Counted from the first letter of the stretch, positions 23,630 through 32,871 are shown. The stretch is 64,000 bases of DNA from Pseudactinotalea sp. HY158 (GCF_009660225.1 NZ_CP045920.1:2616079-2680078); one strand, 5' to 3'. Made by a program: numbers and translations. Notes: a model not told the origin generated them from the letters alone.

Positions 23630-25030
23630 ATGGTGGATCCGCAGGTAGAACGCCTCCTCACCCACTCACCGGATGCCGCGGTCGAACAGCTCGCCACGCT
23701 CCCGGAGGGCCAGTGGTACGAACGGAAGTCCGGGCGGATCAACGCTCGGGACCTGGCATCGACCCTCGTCGCGTTCGCGAACGCCGAGGGCGGTCACGTC
23801 GTCATCGGCATTCACGACGGACAGATCGACGGTGTCACGCCCCAACAGCTCAATTCACTGCGACAAGCCCCGATCGACTTCACGTCGCCCACCGTTCGAA
23901 CCGACGCGTTCGAGGTCTCCCTGGCCGACTCGCAGACGCTGCTCGTTCTGAGAGTCCACCCCGGCGAGCGCGTGCACGAGACGACCAAGGGCGACTGCTT
24001 TCTGCGGATCGGCGACGAAACGCGCCGACTCCCCTTCCACCTGCGCCGCGAACTCGAGTTCGATCGGGGATCCGCCCCCTTCGACGGAACCGCGGCTACA
24101 GCCGACATCGAGGATCTCGACACCGCTCAGGTCGAGGCCTACGCCGCGCTGATCGGGGCGACGTCGGCCGAATCCATGCTCACCGCCCGTGACCTTCGCA
24201 CCCGCGACGGACGGCTGACCGCCGCCGGCGTCCTACTCTTCGCGGAGCGTCCACAAGTACTCTTCCCGAGCGCCCAGGTTCGCATCCTCAGGTATGCATC
24301 CGATGACCGCGGCGTCGGCGCGCGGATGACTCTCATGGCGGGAGGAGACGTGCGGTGTGAGGGCTCGGTCCCGCACCAGATCGCGGAGGCCTCGGACGTG
24401 ATCGACCAGTGGATTCCGAGCGTCCAGGCCCTCGCCGTGAGCGGCCGCTTCGAATCACGCCCGATCATCCCGCGGAACGTCTGGCTCGAGGGTCTCGTCA
24501 ATGCAGTCCTTCATCGCTCCTACTCCATGATGGGCGACCATATACGCGTGGAGATCTTTCCGAATCGGCTCGAGATCAGCAGTCCGGGCCGATTTCCCGG
24601 GATCGCCGATCCCACGGACCCGTTGACGATCAGCCGCTACGCACGCAACCCCCGCATCATCCGTGTCTGTTCCGATCTCGGAATCGCTCGTGAACTGGGG
24701 GAAGGTATCAAGCGGATCTTCGCCGAGATGCGTTCCGTCGGCCTCACTGATCCGATCTACACCCAATCGGGCTCCACTGTTCGCTTGACGCTCTCGGCGG
24801 CCGATGCCCTTCCGGCCGACCTGATCGACTCCCTCCCAGCCGGCGCCAGGCTCCTCCTCGACGTCCTTCGTCTCGAGGGACGCCCGCTCGGGACCGGACA
24901 GGTCGCCGACCTCGCCGGCATGGCACGACCCACTGCCATACGCCACCTGCAACGGCTCCGAGCCGAGGGAATCGTTCGCTGGGACGGTCAGTCGGCGCGG
25001 GACCCGCGCGCGACCTGGCGGCTCCGGTGA
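23630..25030 (+). CDS. AlbA_2 (Schlafen-like) domain protein with RecG-like ATP-binding C-terminus
   Basis: This 466-aa protein of the COG2865 type has an N-terminal AlbA_2 nucleic-acid-binding domain (WYERKSGRINARDLAS, VAFANAEGGHVVIGIHDG, about 28-65). A central region follows with WLEGLVNAVLHRSYS and LEISSPGRFPG (about 285-330), the GHKL-like ATP-binding part shared with so-called RecG-like helicases. A C-terminal winged helix (about 410-466) includes MARPTAIRHLQRL. Such proteins are predicted regulators or nucleic-acid effectors and occur among mobile and defence genes. No ribosome site precedes the ATG; the TAACAAT a few bases upstream suggests a near-leaderless mRNA under the palindromic operator. 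Confidence 0.8.
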   Translation: MVDPQVERLLTHSPDAAVEQLATLPEGQWYERKSGRINARDLASTLVAFANAEGGHVVIGIHDGQIDGVTPQQLNSLRQAPIDFTSPTVRTDAFEVSLADSQTLLVLRVHPGERVHETTKGDCFLRIGDETRRLPFHLRRELEFDRGSAPFDGTAATADIEDLDTAQVEAYAALIGATSAESMLTARDLRTRDGRLTAAGVLLFAERPQVLFPSAQVRILRYASDDRGVGARMTLMAGGDVRCEGSVPHQIAEASDVIDQWIPSVQALAVSGRFESRPIIPRNVWLEGLVNAVLHRSYSMMGDHIRVEIFPNRLEISSPGRFPGIADPTDPLTISRYARNPRIIRVCSDLGIARELGEGIKRIFAEMRSVGLTDPIYTQSGSTVRLTLSAADALPADLIDSLPAGARLLLDVLRLEGRPLGTGQVADLAGMARPTAIRHLQRLRAEGIVRWDGQSARDPRATWRLR

Positions 25031-25045
25031 TCCGACCTCCCTGGG

Positions 25046-25090
25046 CAGGCTACTCTCACGCGAATGTGAGAGTAGATCGTTAGAGTAGCC
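25046..25090. promoter_or_regulatory. Three-half-site operator-like element (copy B)
   Basis: TACTCTCAC (25051-25059), six bases, GTGAGAGTA (25066-25074), four bases, GTTAGAGTA (25079-25087). An outer palindrome pairs GGCTACTCT (25048-25056) with AGAGTAGCC (25082-25090). Layout and flank match 10551-10593. No gene follows it in either direction within a promoter-like distance, so it looks like a leftover control site or the boundary of the accessory segment. Confidence 0.65.
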
Positions 25091-25104
25091 GCCGGCGGGA
25101 CGAC

Positions 25105-25138
25105 GATGGGCGGGACCCTCGGAAGGATCCCGCCCATC
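25105..25138. terminator. Strong hairpin terminator after the LPxTG protein gene
   Basis: GATGGGCGGGA (25105-25115) pairs perfectly with TCCCGCCCATC (25128-25138) over 12 bases, 35 bases past the stop of the leftward LPxTG gene. There is no long T-run, as is common at high GC. Confidence 0.75.
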
Positions 25139-25172
25139 GCGGTTCGTGCGGGCCGGGCCCGCTCGGGCCGAA

Positions 25173-27548
25173 CTAGCCGGCGTTCACGCCGAGCTGGCGG
25201 CGACGCGTCACCAGGATGGCGGCACCGACGAGGAGCAGCAGCGCCGAGGCTGCGGCGACTCCGCCGACGTCGCTACCGGTCTCGGGCAGGCTGCCCGAAC
25301 CGCCGTCGCCGGCGGCCGCATCGTCGGACGCACCGGAGTCACCGGACGCGCCGGACTCGCCGGACGTGTCCTGGTCGCCACCGTCGGTGTCGGGCGCGGT
25401 GAACGTGTGGGTCCACTCGGCGGTCGCACCGTCGGCGAGCACGAAGCCCTCGAGGGCACGGGCCGTGACGGTCACGCTGCCCTCACCGGCGTGGACGCCG
25501 GCCTCGACGACCGTGCCGTCCACGAGGTACTCCACGCCCTCGGACGCGGGGATGGTGAAGGTCGCGTCGTCGTCGGAGAAGGTGACCTCCGCGGGCGTCA
25601 CGGCGGTCGGGGCGTAGGCGTCGAGGCCGGTGAGGTACTCGTACCCCTCGGTCACGAAGCTCTCGCCGTCGGCCGCGACGTCGTACTCCATGATGTAGTA
25701 CTCGACCGCGGTGTCCTGCGCGGCGGCGAGGATCGCCTGCAGGTTGTTGTCGCCGTCACCGAGGTTGGTGAACGACGGCCGGTCCGCGATGCCGAGGCCG
25801 TCGCCGTCCTTGATGTGCAGCATCGAGACCCGGTCGCCGTACTCGCGCAGCAGCGCCGGAACGTCCATGCGGCCGTGGGTGGCCCAGGCGACGTCGACCT
25901 CGAAGGTCACGTACTCGGGGTTGGTCTCGCGCACGAGGATCTCCCAGGCGGAGAGCAGCTCGCCCTCGTGCACGTACTTCGTGAGCATCTCGCCGGCGTG
26001 GTTGTGGCCGAAGAACTTGCCCACCCCCGCGTCGACGGAGCGCTTGCCGAGCCGGTCCATCGTGGCGGCGGTCGCGAGCGTGTTCTCGTAGGTGTCGACG
26101 CCGGGAGCGGCGAAGCCGCCCGAGCCCACGTACTCCTGGCCGACGGTCTTGACGTACTCGAGGGTCTCGTCGAAGGTGTCCTCGTCCGTCTTGTAGTGGG
26201 AGGAGGGCACGTTCAGGCCGAGCTCATCGGTCATGGCCCGGAAGTCCGCGGGGTCCTCGTACTCGTCGTAGTTCCCGCCCCAGGGCTCGATGTTCTTGAT
26301 GCCGATGTCGGAGAGGGTGCCGAGCACCGATTCGAGGCCGTCCTCGCCCACCCAGGGGATGAGGGAGAACAGCTGCACGCCGACCTTGTCGGCCGGGACC
26401 GTCACGCGGTCGGCCGAGTCGAGGGTGAAGGTGTGCGACCACTCGGCGGCGCTCCCCTCGGTGAGGGTGTACCCGTCGAGGGTGCGGGCCGTGATCGTCA
26501 CGTCGCCCTTGCCGGCGTAGTAGCCGGGCTCGAGCACCTGACCGTCGAGCACGTACTCGACTCCCTGGACCGAGGGCACCAGGTAGGTGGCGTCCGCGTC
26601 GGAGAACGTGACGTCCTCCGTGGTGGCGGGGATGTACGGCGGGGTGATGCCCGTGAGGTACTCGAAACCGTTGGTCACGAAGCTGTTGCCGTCGGCGGCC
26701 CGGTCGTACTCCATGATGTAGTACTCGATGTTGCCGTCCGCAGCGGCCGCGAGGATCTCCTGGAGCTTGTTCTCACCGTCGCCGAGGTTGGTGAAGGTGG
26801 GCCGATCGGCGGTACCCAGCCCGTCGCCGTCCTTGATGTGGAGCAGTTCGACGCGGTCGCTGTACTGGCGCAGCAGGGCGGGCACGTCGACGTTCGCGTG
26901 CGCGGCCCAGGCGACGTCGACCTCGAAGGTGACGTACTCGGGGTCGGTCTCCGCGACGAGGATCTCCCACGCCATGAGCTCTTCACCGTTGTGCTCGTAC
27001 GTCTTGAGTAGCTCGGAGGTGTGGTTGTGGCCGAAGAACTTGCCCGTTCCCGCCTCGACGGACCTCTTGCCGAGCCGGTTCATCGCCTTGGCGGTCGCGA
27101 GGGTCTCCTCGTAGCTCCCGATGCCCGGGTCGGGGAAGCCGCCCGAGCCCACGTACTCCTGACCGATGGTCTTGACGTACTCGAGCGTGGTGTCGAAGGT
27201 GTCCTCGTCCACGTTGTAGTGGGACGACGACACGTTGAGGTCGTACTTGTCGGCGAGCGCCTTGAACTCCTCGGCCGTGAGGTCCGAGAAGTTGCCGCCG
27301 TACGGTTCGATGTTCTGGATGCCGACCTCCTGGAGGCGCTGGAACACGGCTTCGAGGCCGACGTCCTCCACCCAGGGGATGAGCGAGTACAGCTGGACGC
27401 CGACCTGGTCGGCCGGCACGGTCACGTTCGCCGCGTCCGCCGTGTCGGCGAGGGCTCCGCTCACACCGAGCGGGAGCACGAGCGCGCCGGCGAACAGCGC
27501 ACCCACCCCCCGGGCCGACCAACGGGCCCGTCGCTTGCTAGCTACCAC
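25173..27548 (-). CDS. Cell-wall-anchored protein with two xylose-isomerase-like TIM barrels (LPxTG)
   Basis: This is a secreted 791-aa protein. Its signal peptide (ARGVGALFAGALVLPLGVSGALAD) is followed by two near-identical halves. Each half is an AP-endonuclease-2/xylose-isomerase-type barrel opening with VGVQLYSLIPWVEDVG or VGVQLFSLIPWVGEDG, with FEVDVAWAxH and HIKDGDGLG motifs. Each half then has a short beta-rich domain (VEYVLDGQVLEPGYYAGKG and its partner). The end is a Ser/Gly/Asp-rich spacer and a sortase signal: LPETGSDVGG, a hydrophobic helix and RRRQLG. The GTG at 27548 follows AAGGAGG. Intracellular relatives act on sugars and polyols; an anchored tandem form is unusual, and whether it is an enzyme or a sugar binder is unknown. 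Confidence 0.88.
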   Translation of the reverse strand: MVASKRRARWSARGVGALFAGALVLPLGVSGALADTADAANVTVPADQVGVQLYSLIPWVEDVGLEAVFQRLQEVGIQNIEPYGGNFSDLTAEEFKALADKYDLNVSSSHYNVDEDTFDTTLEYVKTIGQEYVGSGGFPDPGIGSYEETLATAKAMNRLGKRSVEAGTGKFFGHNHTSELLKTYEHNGEELMAWEILVAETDPEYVTFEVDVAWAAHANVDVPALLRQYSDRVELLHIKDGDGLGTADRPTFTNLGDGENKLQEILAAAADGNIEYYIMEYDRAADGNSFVTNGFEYLTGITPPYIPATTEDVTFSDADATYLVPSVQGVEYVLDGQVLEPGYYAGKGDVTITARTLDGYTLTEGSAAEWSHTFTLDSADRVTVPADKVGVQLFSLIPWVGEDGLESVLGTLSDIGIKNIEPWGGNYDEYEDPADFRAMTDELGLNVPSSHYKTDEDTFDETLEYVKTVGQEYVGSGGFAAPGVDTYENTLATAATMDRLGKRSVDAGVGKFFGHNHAGEMLTKYVHEGELLSAWEILVRETNPEYVTFEVDVAWATHGRMDVPALLREYGDRVSMLHIKDGDGLGIADRPSFTNLGDGDNNLQAILAAAQDTAVEYYIMEYDVAADGESFVTEGYEYLTGLDAYAPTAVTPAEVTFSDDDATFTIPASEGVEYLVDGTVVEAGVHAGEGSVTVTARALEGFVLADGATAEWTHTFTAPDTDGGDQDTSGESGASGDSGASDDAAAGDGGSGSLPETGSDVGGVAAASALLLLVGAAILVTRRRQLGVNAG

Positions 27549-27683
27549 ATTTCCTCCTTGAAACTCTGCACGTGGCCCGCGTTCACCGGCAACGGGTGTT
27601 GCCGCGAGGCGGGCCCTCATCGAGTGCTCCACCCCGACCGCCCCCGACCTCACTGCTCGGGGCGCCCGAGTGGCGCTCACCAC

Positions 27684-27737
27684 AGACTATCGGAACTTTC
27701 GTATAGGTCAAGATAAAAGTAGTCCACAGGATGTGGA
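27684..27737 (-). promoter_or_regulatory. Promoter and palindrome of the LPxTG protein gene
   Basis: On the minus strand TTGACC (27706-27711), a 16-base spacer and TAGTCT (27684-27689) form a good sigma-70-type promoter. A palindrome TCCACAggaTGTGGA (27723-27737) sits just upstream of the -35 and may bind a regulator. Confidence 0.6.
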
Positions 27738-27825
27738 TTAGCGTGGCAGGTCGTTGACACATCAGTGCGACGCGCGGGGCCGCGCGCGTGCGGCCTCGCG
27801 GCACGGGGCGTGGCAGCGCGGCAGC

Positions 27826-27860
27826 GCCGGGCCCGCGCATCCCGGGTGCGCGGGCCCGGC
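27826..27860. terminator. Terminator hairpin after the GH25 muramidase gene
   Basis: A perfect 14-bp stem, gccgggcccgcgca (27826-27839) with tgcgcgggcccggc (27847-27860), over a 7-base loop. It lies about 95 bases past the muramidase stop in the 405-base gap before the LPxTG gene. The rest of that gap holds only the promoter region. Confidence 0.7.
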
Positions 27861-27953
27861 CGGGTCATCGACCGGCACTACGTGCGGACGACGAACCTCA
27901 CCACCCCGGACGCCTCCCGCCCGCGGTCACCCCATTGCGTATGTTCCCGCGGC

Positions 27954-29339
27954 TCAGCGCCGATCAAGCCGGTAGAGGAAGGCGGCCGTGGCCTCGCGGG
28001 AGATCTTGCCCCGGGGCCGGAACGTGCCGTCGTCGTAGCCCGTGGTGATCCCCTGATCGGCGAGCCACGCGATCTCCTTGCCGAAGACATAGCCGGTGGG
28101 AACGTCGCTGAAGTCGGACGGGCCGGGCCGATAGCCGCTCACGTCCTCGAACCGGTAGAGGAACGCCGCCATCGCCTCGCGCGAGATCTGGTTACGCGGC
28201 CGGAACGTGCCGTCGTCGTAGCCGGTGGTGATCCCCTGGGCGAGCAGCCAGGTGATCTCCTTGTAGAAGGGTGCGGTCGTGGGCAGGTCGCTGAAGGGTG
28301 ACCTGGCGGGGGCCCTGAAGGCCGGAGCACCGGCGTACCGGTACAGGAATGCCGCCATGGCCTCGCGGGAGATCTTGTTGCGCGGCCGGAACGTGCCGTC
28401 GTCGTACCCGGTCGTGATGTCCTGACCCAGAAGCCACGAGATCTCCACGCCGAAGACGTAGTCGGCGGGAACATCGCGGAACGTCGCGAACGTCGCGAGC
28501 TGGTCGAGTGTGCCGTTGAACTGATCCTGATCGAGGGGGACGTCGGTGTACTGCCAGAACGTGTGGTTCGCCCAACCGCCCGGCAGGGTGCCGACCGAAC
28601 TCGACCAGCGCGCCACCCACAGCGGGTTCGTCTCGCTGAAGGCCGTGCTGTTGCCCGTGCACTGGCCCCACCAATCGAGGTTCGTGTAGATCACGGCCTC
28701 CCGGCCCGTCCGGCGCTTGTACTCGGTCACGAAGTCCCGGACCCACCGCACCATCTGCGATGGGCTCAGGTCGTAACACTTGTCGGCGCCCGCGACCGGG
28801 TTGTACTCGATATCGAGCACGCCGGGCAGGGTCCTGCCGTCCGGTGACCAGTTGCCGCCGTTGGCGACGAAGTAGGCGGCCTGCTCCTTGGCGCCGGCGT
28901 CGATGTCCGGTCGTCCGAAGTGATAGCTGCCCCGGAACATTCCGATGTCGTAGGAGCCGTTGTACTGCTGGCCGAAGTAGGGGTTCCGGTACGCGACGCC
29001 CTCGGTCGCCTTGACGTACGCGAAGCGCTTGCCCTGGTTCCACTGGCCGCGCCAGTCCACGTTCCGCTGCCAGCTGGAGACGTCGATGCCCGGCACCCCC
29101 GGTGGGGCGGGCACCGCAGCGGGCGCCGCCCGGCCGGCCAATGCCCGAGGCTGCGCGGTCTGTTCGGCCCGCAGCGACCAGCCCATGTACGCCTCGCCGT
29201 CGTCGAGGTCGGGGCGGTCGTGCTCCTCGGAGTGCACGCCGGGGGTCTCATCCACGGGGGCCGTCTCGGCCACGGCCCCGGTCGCAGTCAGGAGACCGGC
29301 CAGTACGGTCGCCCCGAGCGTGTACACAGAACGCCTCAT
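27954..29339 (-). CDS. GH25 muramidase with three SLH domains
   Basis: This is a secreted peptidoglycan hydrolase of glycoside hydrolase family 25 (N-acetylmuramidase) held on the cell surface by S-layer-homology repeats. The signal peptide is at 1-24. The GH25 domain (about 83-285) opens with GIDVSSWQ and carries FAYVKATEG and LPGVLDIEYN, giving the catalytic Asp/Glu set, plus WQYTDVPLDQDQFNG near its end. Three SLH repeats (about 290-461) each carry ITTGYDDGTFRPR and ISREAMAAFLYR. The 461 aa are complete. SLH domains bind pyruvylated secondary wall polysaccharide, and the gene next upstream encodes a pyruvyltransferase. Confidence 0.93.
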   Translation of the reverse strand: MRRSVYTLGATVLAGLLTATGAVAETAPVDETPGVHSEEHDRPDLDDGEAYMGWSLRAEQTAQPRALAGRAAPAAVPAPPGVPGIDVSSWQRNVDWRGQWNQGKRFAYVKATEGVAYRNPYFGQQYNGSYDIGMFRGSYHFGRPDIDAGAKEQAAYFVANGGNWSPDGRTLPGVLDIEYNPVAGADKCYDLSPSQMVRWVRDFVTEYKRRTGREAVIYTNLDWWGQCTGNSTAFSETNPLWVARWSSSVGTLPGGWANHTFWQYTDVPLDQDQFNGTLDQLATFATFRDVPADYVFGVEISWLLGQDITTGYDDGTFRPRNKISREAMAAFLYRYAGAPAFRAPARSPFSDLPTTAPFYKEITWLLAQGITTGYDDGTFRPRNQISREAMAAFLYRFEDVSGYRPGPSDFSDVPTGYVFGKEIAWLADQGITTGYDDGTFRPRGKISREATAAFLYRLDRR

Positions 29340-29421
29340 ACGTCACATCTTTCGTCCAATGCGGGCTCAGCCGCGCTTGTGTTCGAGCTATTCGACTCCG
29401 GCACGTCAGGTTCGTGTCGGG

Positions 29422-32400
29422 TCACTCTCCGGCCGCCGGCCGCATGACCTGCAAGCGTGCCCCGGGCGTCGTCGTCATGACAAGGGTAGGCGTGATCACC
29501 TCCCGGAGTTGCATCGCACTGACGTGGACGTTCCTGCGGGTGCCGGCCTCGTCCAGAGCCGCCAGATGCGCGACCCGTCCCGGCTCCAGCCACGCCGTCT
29601 CCACCCTGACCCGGTATTCCCTCGGCCCGATCCGGCGCACGAGGTGGCGGCGTGCTGGTACTCCGGCGGCCTTGACCGTGACGAAGACGATGTCGAATTC
29701 GGTTCGTCGAGCGTGCAGCAGCAGGTCGAGACTCGCGTCCTCGTTCACCGCGACGTGTGCCGAGACCTCCCGGGCGGGTGCACGCAGCTGCACTCCGGCG
29801 GTGCGTGTCCACGCCAGTTCGAGGGCCCTCGAGGTTCCCGGGATCATGGAACCGTTGAGAGCCGCGCCACTGCCCTGCTCGCTGCGGCGGCTGAGCGTCC
29901 CGGACCGCGTGAGTGCGCCCCAGGTCAGGTCGACCTCGACCCGCGCCGACCGCGCCGGCGCGCCGGGATGGTCGCGGTGCAGTGCGCCGACGTCGATCGG
30001 GATGCGCATCACGTACCACGCCGCGACCCCGAAGGGGCGCGGGAGTTCCTCGGTCCGCTCGAGCCGTCCCGTGTGGTCCAGCGGCATTCTGGTGCCGTCG
30101 GCGAAGGCGAGGACGACGCTCGCACCGGCGCGATCCGGGGGTATCGCCTGGCTGATCCCGACGCGTGCGTGGACGACCAGCACGCATGGATCCTCCCAGG
30201 CGTGCCCGTCGAATAGTGCGACGAGTCGCTGCTCGTTCGTGGAGACGACGCACAGGTCGGCCGGTAGGTCGGCTCGCCCCTCGTCGGGCACGGGCAGGGC
30301 CGCGACCGTCTCCCCTCCGCGGCCTTCGAGGCGCGCGCTGCTCGTGCTCGCACCGCCCGCCTCGAGATACCGTGCAACGCTCTCGCGGCTCGTCGTCAGT
30401 GCGAGGTGGCACAGCGCTCGATGGGCCGCAGACGCGTTCTCGAGTGCCTGCACGTCCTCGGTCGAGACGGTCTCGTGCATCATGTCCACGACTGCGGCGT
30501 ACTCCGGTCCGTCACCGGCCGCGGTGTTCTCGAGGTACCGGGGGAAGTGGTGGTCGACCTGGGTCCACCACCACGCCCGCCGAATGCGTGTGCTGACGCC
30601 GAGGGTATCGAGGGCTTCGGAGGTGAGGCGGATCGCCTGCTCGCGCGAGCGGACGTCCGCGAGGGAGTACATGGTCCCGGTGAGGGCCGAATCGTCGGGC
30701 CGGATGCGGTAGTGGTACGTCGTCTGCGCCACGACGTCGATCGAGGCCGCCCGGCACAGGATCTCCGTGATCACGGGTTGGTCCTCGAAGAGCACACCCT
30801 CGCGGAACCGGAATCCGTGCGCGTGCCAGAACTCCGCACGGTATGCCTTGTTCCACGTGTAGAAGTCCCGCAAGAGCTGCGGTGTCTCCTCGATCGTGGT
30901 GTGCCGATCCCGGCCGTGGAGATCTCGCACCCACTGCCGCGTCCGCAGCGAGCCGTCGGGCAGGACGCGCGCGGTCCCACCCGTGGCGAGGTCGGCACCG
31001 CTCGCCTCGAGCGCGGCGACGAGCGCCTCGAAGGCCCGGCGCGGCACCACATCGTCGGAGTCGACGAACGTGAGGTACCTCCCGCGCGCCATCCGCACAC
31101 CGCTGTTCCGGACCGCCCCCAGGCCCTGGTTCTCCTGCCGAACGAGGCGGATCCGGTCATCGCGGGCGGCGAAGCGCTCCGCGATCGTGGCCGAGGCGTC
31201 GGTGCTGCCGTCGTCGATGAGGAGGATCTCCAGGTCCGTCAGGGACTGGTCGACGATGCTCCTCAGGCATTCGTCGAGGTAGTCCTCGACGTTGTAGATC
31301 GGGACGAGCACGGAGAGGAGCGGCTGCGGCTCGCCCGCGCGCGTGGCCACCACGCCGCGGGGGCGCCGCCGACGGCCGACCGTGCGGGCGGCGTCGCCGA
31401 GCCGGTCGGCCAGCCTCACCAGCCGCCGGTTCTCCGCCCGTCGGGCCCGTGCGGCCTGGGAGTCGAGTCGCCGGCGTGCGTGCTCCAGGCGGTCGGTCCG
31501 GTCACGGAGCCGCCGGCGCTCGTCCGCCAGCTGAGCGGTGAGGTCGGCGACTCGGTGTCGTTCCTCGTCCAGGGTGTCGAAGAGTGCCAGCGCTCGTGCG
31601 GCGGGTGCTGCCCACGGCCCGGTCCGCGGGAAGGGAGCGGCGGGCGAGGGTGCGGGGAACGCGGCGTCGTCAGCGAGCGCCGCCGCGCCATCCCACCATC
31701 GCTGTTGCTGTTCGCGCCTTGCCGCCATGGTGGGTTCGAGCCACTGGCGCACCTCGACCCGGCGCTCGGACAGTTCCCGAGCCGCCGCGGGAACCGACTC
31801 CCAGGATGCGGGCCCGAGCACGAATGCCCCCAGTCCGAGCGGGCAGAGAGCACCCTGCATGCGGACCGTGGAGAAGCGAGCCAGAGAGATCCCGACGGCG
31901 GGCACGCCCTGGGCCGTGGCGAACACGAGCGGGTGATATCGGGTCGAGACCGAGAGGAGCGCGCCGGCGGTCACGGCGGCCGCGGCCCGCGCCGTCATCG
32001 TCGGCAGTGCACGGATGCGCCCGCTAGTCGATCGTTCGACGATCGATGCATCGGACAGTTCGTCGACCTTCCGCACGGGTCCGGCGAGTGATCCGATGTG
32101 CGGGACGAGGAGGACGGGGGCGTCGACCTGCTCGGACAGGTCGTCGAGGGTCGTGGCCACGAGGTCGAGGTAGTCGTGTCGATCGAGTCCGCTGCGCCCG
32201 GGGTCGGCGGTGAAGCTCGCCGCCACGTATCGAACGTCGGAGGCCACGAGGTCACCGGCCACGACGTCGTCGGCCTCACGCGACGAGAGCAGGATCGCGT
32301 CGTCGCTGATGCGGTGTACGCGGGCGGCCTCGCCCCCGAGTTCGAGGGCGAGGCGGTAGCTGTCGTCGTCGCGGACCGCGAATGCCCGGGCGTACTCGAT

Positions 32401-32871
32401 GATCTCGCCGACGAGGCGGCGTTCGCGGTCGTCGAGGGCGGGCCCGATGGTCTGGGCCGCGACCACGAGCGGCTTGCCGTGCCGCCGGGCGAGGCGGGTC
32501 AGCGCCGCCCGTTCGTCGATGTGGTGTCCGAAGCGCGAGTTCAGGTTGCCGCCGCCGCTGATGAGCACGGCGTCCGCCGCCGCGACCGCCGCGTCGAGTC
32601 GCCCCAGCGGCGTCGAGGCGTCGAGTTCGCCGGCGGCCGCCTGACCGAGCATCTCGTCGCGCCGGGCCACGGTCCAGCCGGGGTCGACGCCGACCCGCTC
32701 GACGGCCGGACGTCCGTAGAGCTCGGTGGCGGCCGATGCGTGGGTGGCCACGAGGGTGATGGCGGCGGCACCGCGCGTCGTCAGCGCCTCGACGGCGACC
32801 TCCGCCATCGCCTCGTCACCGACGTGATAGAGGTCCCGGCGTCCGATGTCCCCGAGAACCAGCCACCTCAT
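29422..32871 (-). CDS. Polysaccharide pyruvyltransferase fused to a GT2 glycosyltransferase
   Basis: This 1149-aa protein has three parts. Residues 1 to about 400 are a polysaccharide pyruvyltransferase domain of the CsaB type (GDIGRRDLYHVGDEAMAE, ISGGGNLNSRFG, STRYHPLVFA), which adds pyruvate ketals to wall polymer sugars. A charged coiled coil (about 430-490) joins it to a GT2 domain (about 518-800) with LSVLVPIYNVEDYLDECL, IDDGST and TFVDSDDVV, the UDP-sugar and metal site. The rest (about 830-1149) is beta-rich, as in wall teichoic acid glycosyltransferases, and may bind polymer. The fusion couples two decorations of the same glycan. It is the last gene of the leftward wall-polymer operon. 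Confidence 0.88.
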   Translation of the reverse strand: MRWLVLGDIGRRDLYHVGDEAMAEVAVEALTTRGAAAITLVATHASAATELYGRPAVERVGVDPGWTVARRDEMLGQAAAGELDASTPLGRLDAAVAAADAVLISGGGNLNSRFGHHIDERAALTRLARRHGKPLVVAAQTIGPALDDRERRLVGEIIEYARAFAVRDDDSYRLALELGGEAARVHRISDDAILLSSREADDVVAGDLVASDVRYVAASFTADPGRSGLDRHDYLDLVATTLDDLSEQVDAPVLLVPHIGSLAGPVRKVDELSDASIVERSTSGRIRALPTMTARAAAAVTAGALLSVSTRYHPLVFATAQGVPAVGISLARFSTVRMQGALCPLGLGAFVLGPASWESVPAAARELSERRVEVRQWLEPTMAARREQQQRWWDGAAALADDAAFPAPSPAAPFPRTGPWAAPAARALALFDTLDEERHRVADLTAQLADERRRLRDRTDRLEHARRRLDSQAARARRAENRRLVRLADRLGDAARTVGRRRRPRGVVATRAGEPQPLLSVLVPIYNVEDYLDECLRSIVDQSLTDLEILLIDDGSTDASATIAERFAARDDRIRLVRQENQGLGAVRNSGVRMARGRYLTFVDSDDVVPRRAFEALVAALEASGADLATGGTARVLPDGSLRTRQWVRDLHGRDRHTTIEETPQLLRDFYTWNKAYRAEFWHAHGFRFREGVLFEDQPVITEILCRAASIDVVAQTTYHYRIRPDDSALTGTMYSLADVRSREQAIRLTSEALDTLGVSTRIRRAWWWTQVDHHFPRYLENTAAGDGPEYAAVVDMMHETVSTEDVQALENASAAHRALCHLALTTSRESVARYLEAGGASTSSARLEGRGGETVAALPVPDEGRADLPADLCVVSTNEQRLVALFDGHAWEDPCVLVVHARVGISQAIPPDRAGASVVLAFADGTRMPLDHTGRLERTEELPRPFGVAAWYVMRIPIDVGALHRDHPGAPARSARVEVDLTWGALTRSGTLSRRSEQGSGAALNGSMIPGTSRALELAWTRTAGVQLRAPAREVSAHVAVNEDASLDLLLHARRTEFDIVFVTVKAAGVPARRHLVRRIGPREYRVRVETAWLEPGRVAHLAALDEAGTRRNVHVSAMQLREVITPTLVMTTTPGARLQVMRPAAGE

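Noticed and set aside
30406-32091. 561-aa plus-strand frame over the pyruvyltransferase/GT2 gene
   Set aside because: It is antisense to clear GT2 and pyruvyltransferase motifs and shows no recognisable domain.
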